DNA of 64,000 bases from Leishmania mexicana MHOM/GT/2001/U1103. Its lineage: Eukaryota; Euglenozoa; Kinetoplastea; Trypanosomatida; Trypanosomatidae. Positions 63,885 through 64,000 of the stretch are shown piece by piece; positions within the stretch are counted from its first letter, which is position 1, and each line of letters begins with the position of its first letter. The translations under genes and the position numbers were made by a program. The stretch lies in the NCBI RefSeq assembly GCF_000234665.1, contig NC_018312.1, forward strand, positions 132,516 to 196,515, read 5' to 3'. The notes below the pieces were generated by a model. It made no database searches. It saw nothing but the letters and a program-made list of their open reading frames with translations, and had not been told where the DNA came from.

Positions 63885-64000
63885 CTGAAGGGCATTATGG
63901 TGTTTCTTTGATAATTGTATTCGTGCACAGGCGAAAGGACTCGGCTTTGTGTATGAGTACGTGTGTATGGCTACAGATGAAGATGCGCAAGCACGTTGCA

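Overview
The window reads as nuclear chromosomal DNA of a Leishmania-type trypanosomatid. The signs are intron-less genes with mostly G/C third positions, arranged as two long same-strand gene runs; intergenic regions that are polypyrimidine-rich on the coding strand; pyrimidine-AG trans-splice acceptors just before ATGs; and six nearly identical ~520 bp GC-rich repeats (plus one decayed copy) that I take to be SIDER2-type retroposons. From memory the gene content (HSP20, a PK4/MKK4-like kinase, a USP5-like hydrolase) resembles the Leishmania chromosome 29 block; I could not check this, and the species is undetermined.

Layout. From about 36.8 kb leftward all genes are on the minus strand: M18 aspartyl aminopeptidase, ribosomal protein eL39 (51 codons), two tandem kinesins with an identical ~950 bp motor core, an FCP1/SCP-like phosphatase, a membrane PlsC-family acyltransferase, two large repeat-containing proteins (one with FxPxI units, one with THEG-like units), a class I cyclic-nucleotide phosphodiesterase with a myristoylation consensus, and HSP20. 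From about 38.25 kb rightward all genes are on the plus strand: COQ7, a short NAP/SET protein, a helical endocytic-looking protein, a STE7-like MAP kinase kinase, enoyl-CoA hydratase, a USP5/Ubp14-like ubiquitin hydrolase, and a Pro/Ser/Gln-rich protein of unknown function. The last ~8.2 kb has no convincing gene. The 1.5 kb between the two runs (36759-38252) is a divergent strand-switch region, the expected RNA polymerase II start zone; it contains a C10 tract, and the purine/pyrimidine bias of intergenic DNA flips across it.

Repeats. A perfect or near-perfect inverted repeat of ~650 bp (397-1050 and 3488-4143) brackets HSP20. SIDER-like elements lie at 17.9, 20.5 and 24.5 kb (minus orientation) and at 27.3, 48.1 and 63.4 kb (plus), with a decayed copy at 57.7 kb. 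They flank single genes as direct repeats, and one pair forms a large inverted repeat downstream of a kinesin. Such repeats are known substrates for gene amplification and mRNA destabilisation in Leishmania.

The genes do not form a pathway, as is normal for trypanosomatid polycistronic units. The strongest unusual signals are the HSP20-flanking inverted repeat, the kinesin conversion tract, a 7-codon upstream ORF whose stop overlaps the COQ7 start codon, and the SIDER arrangement. I found no CRISPR, tRNA or rRNA gene.
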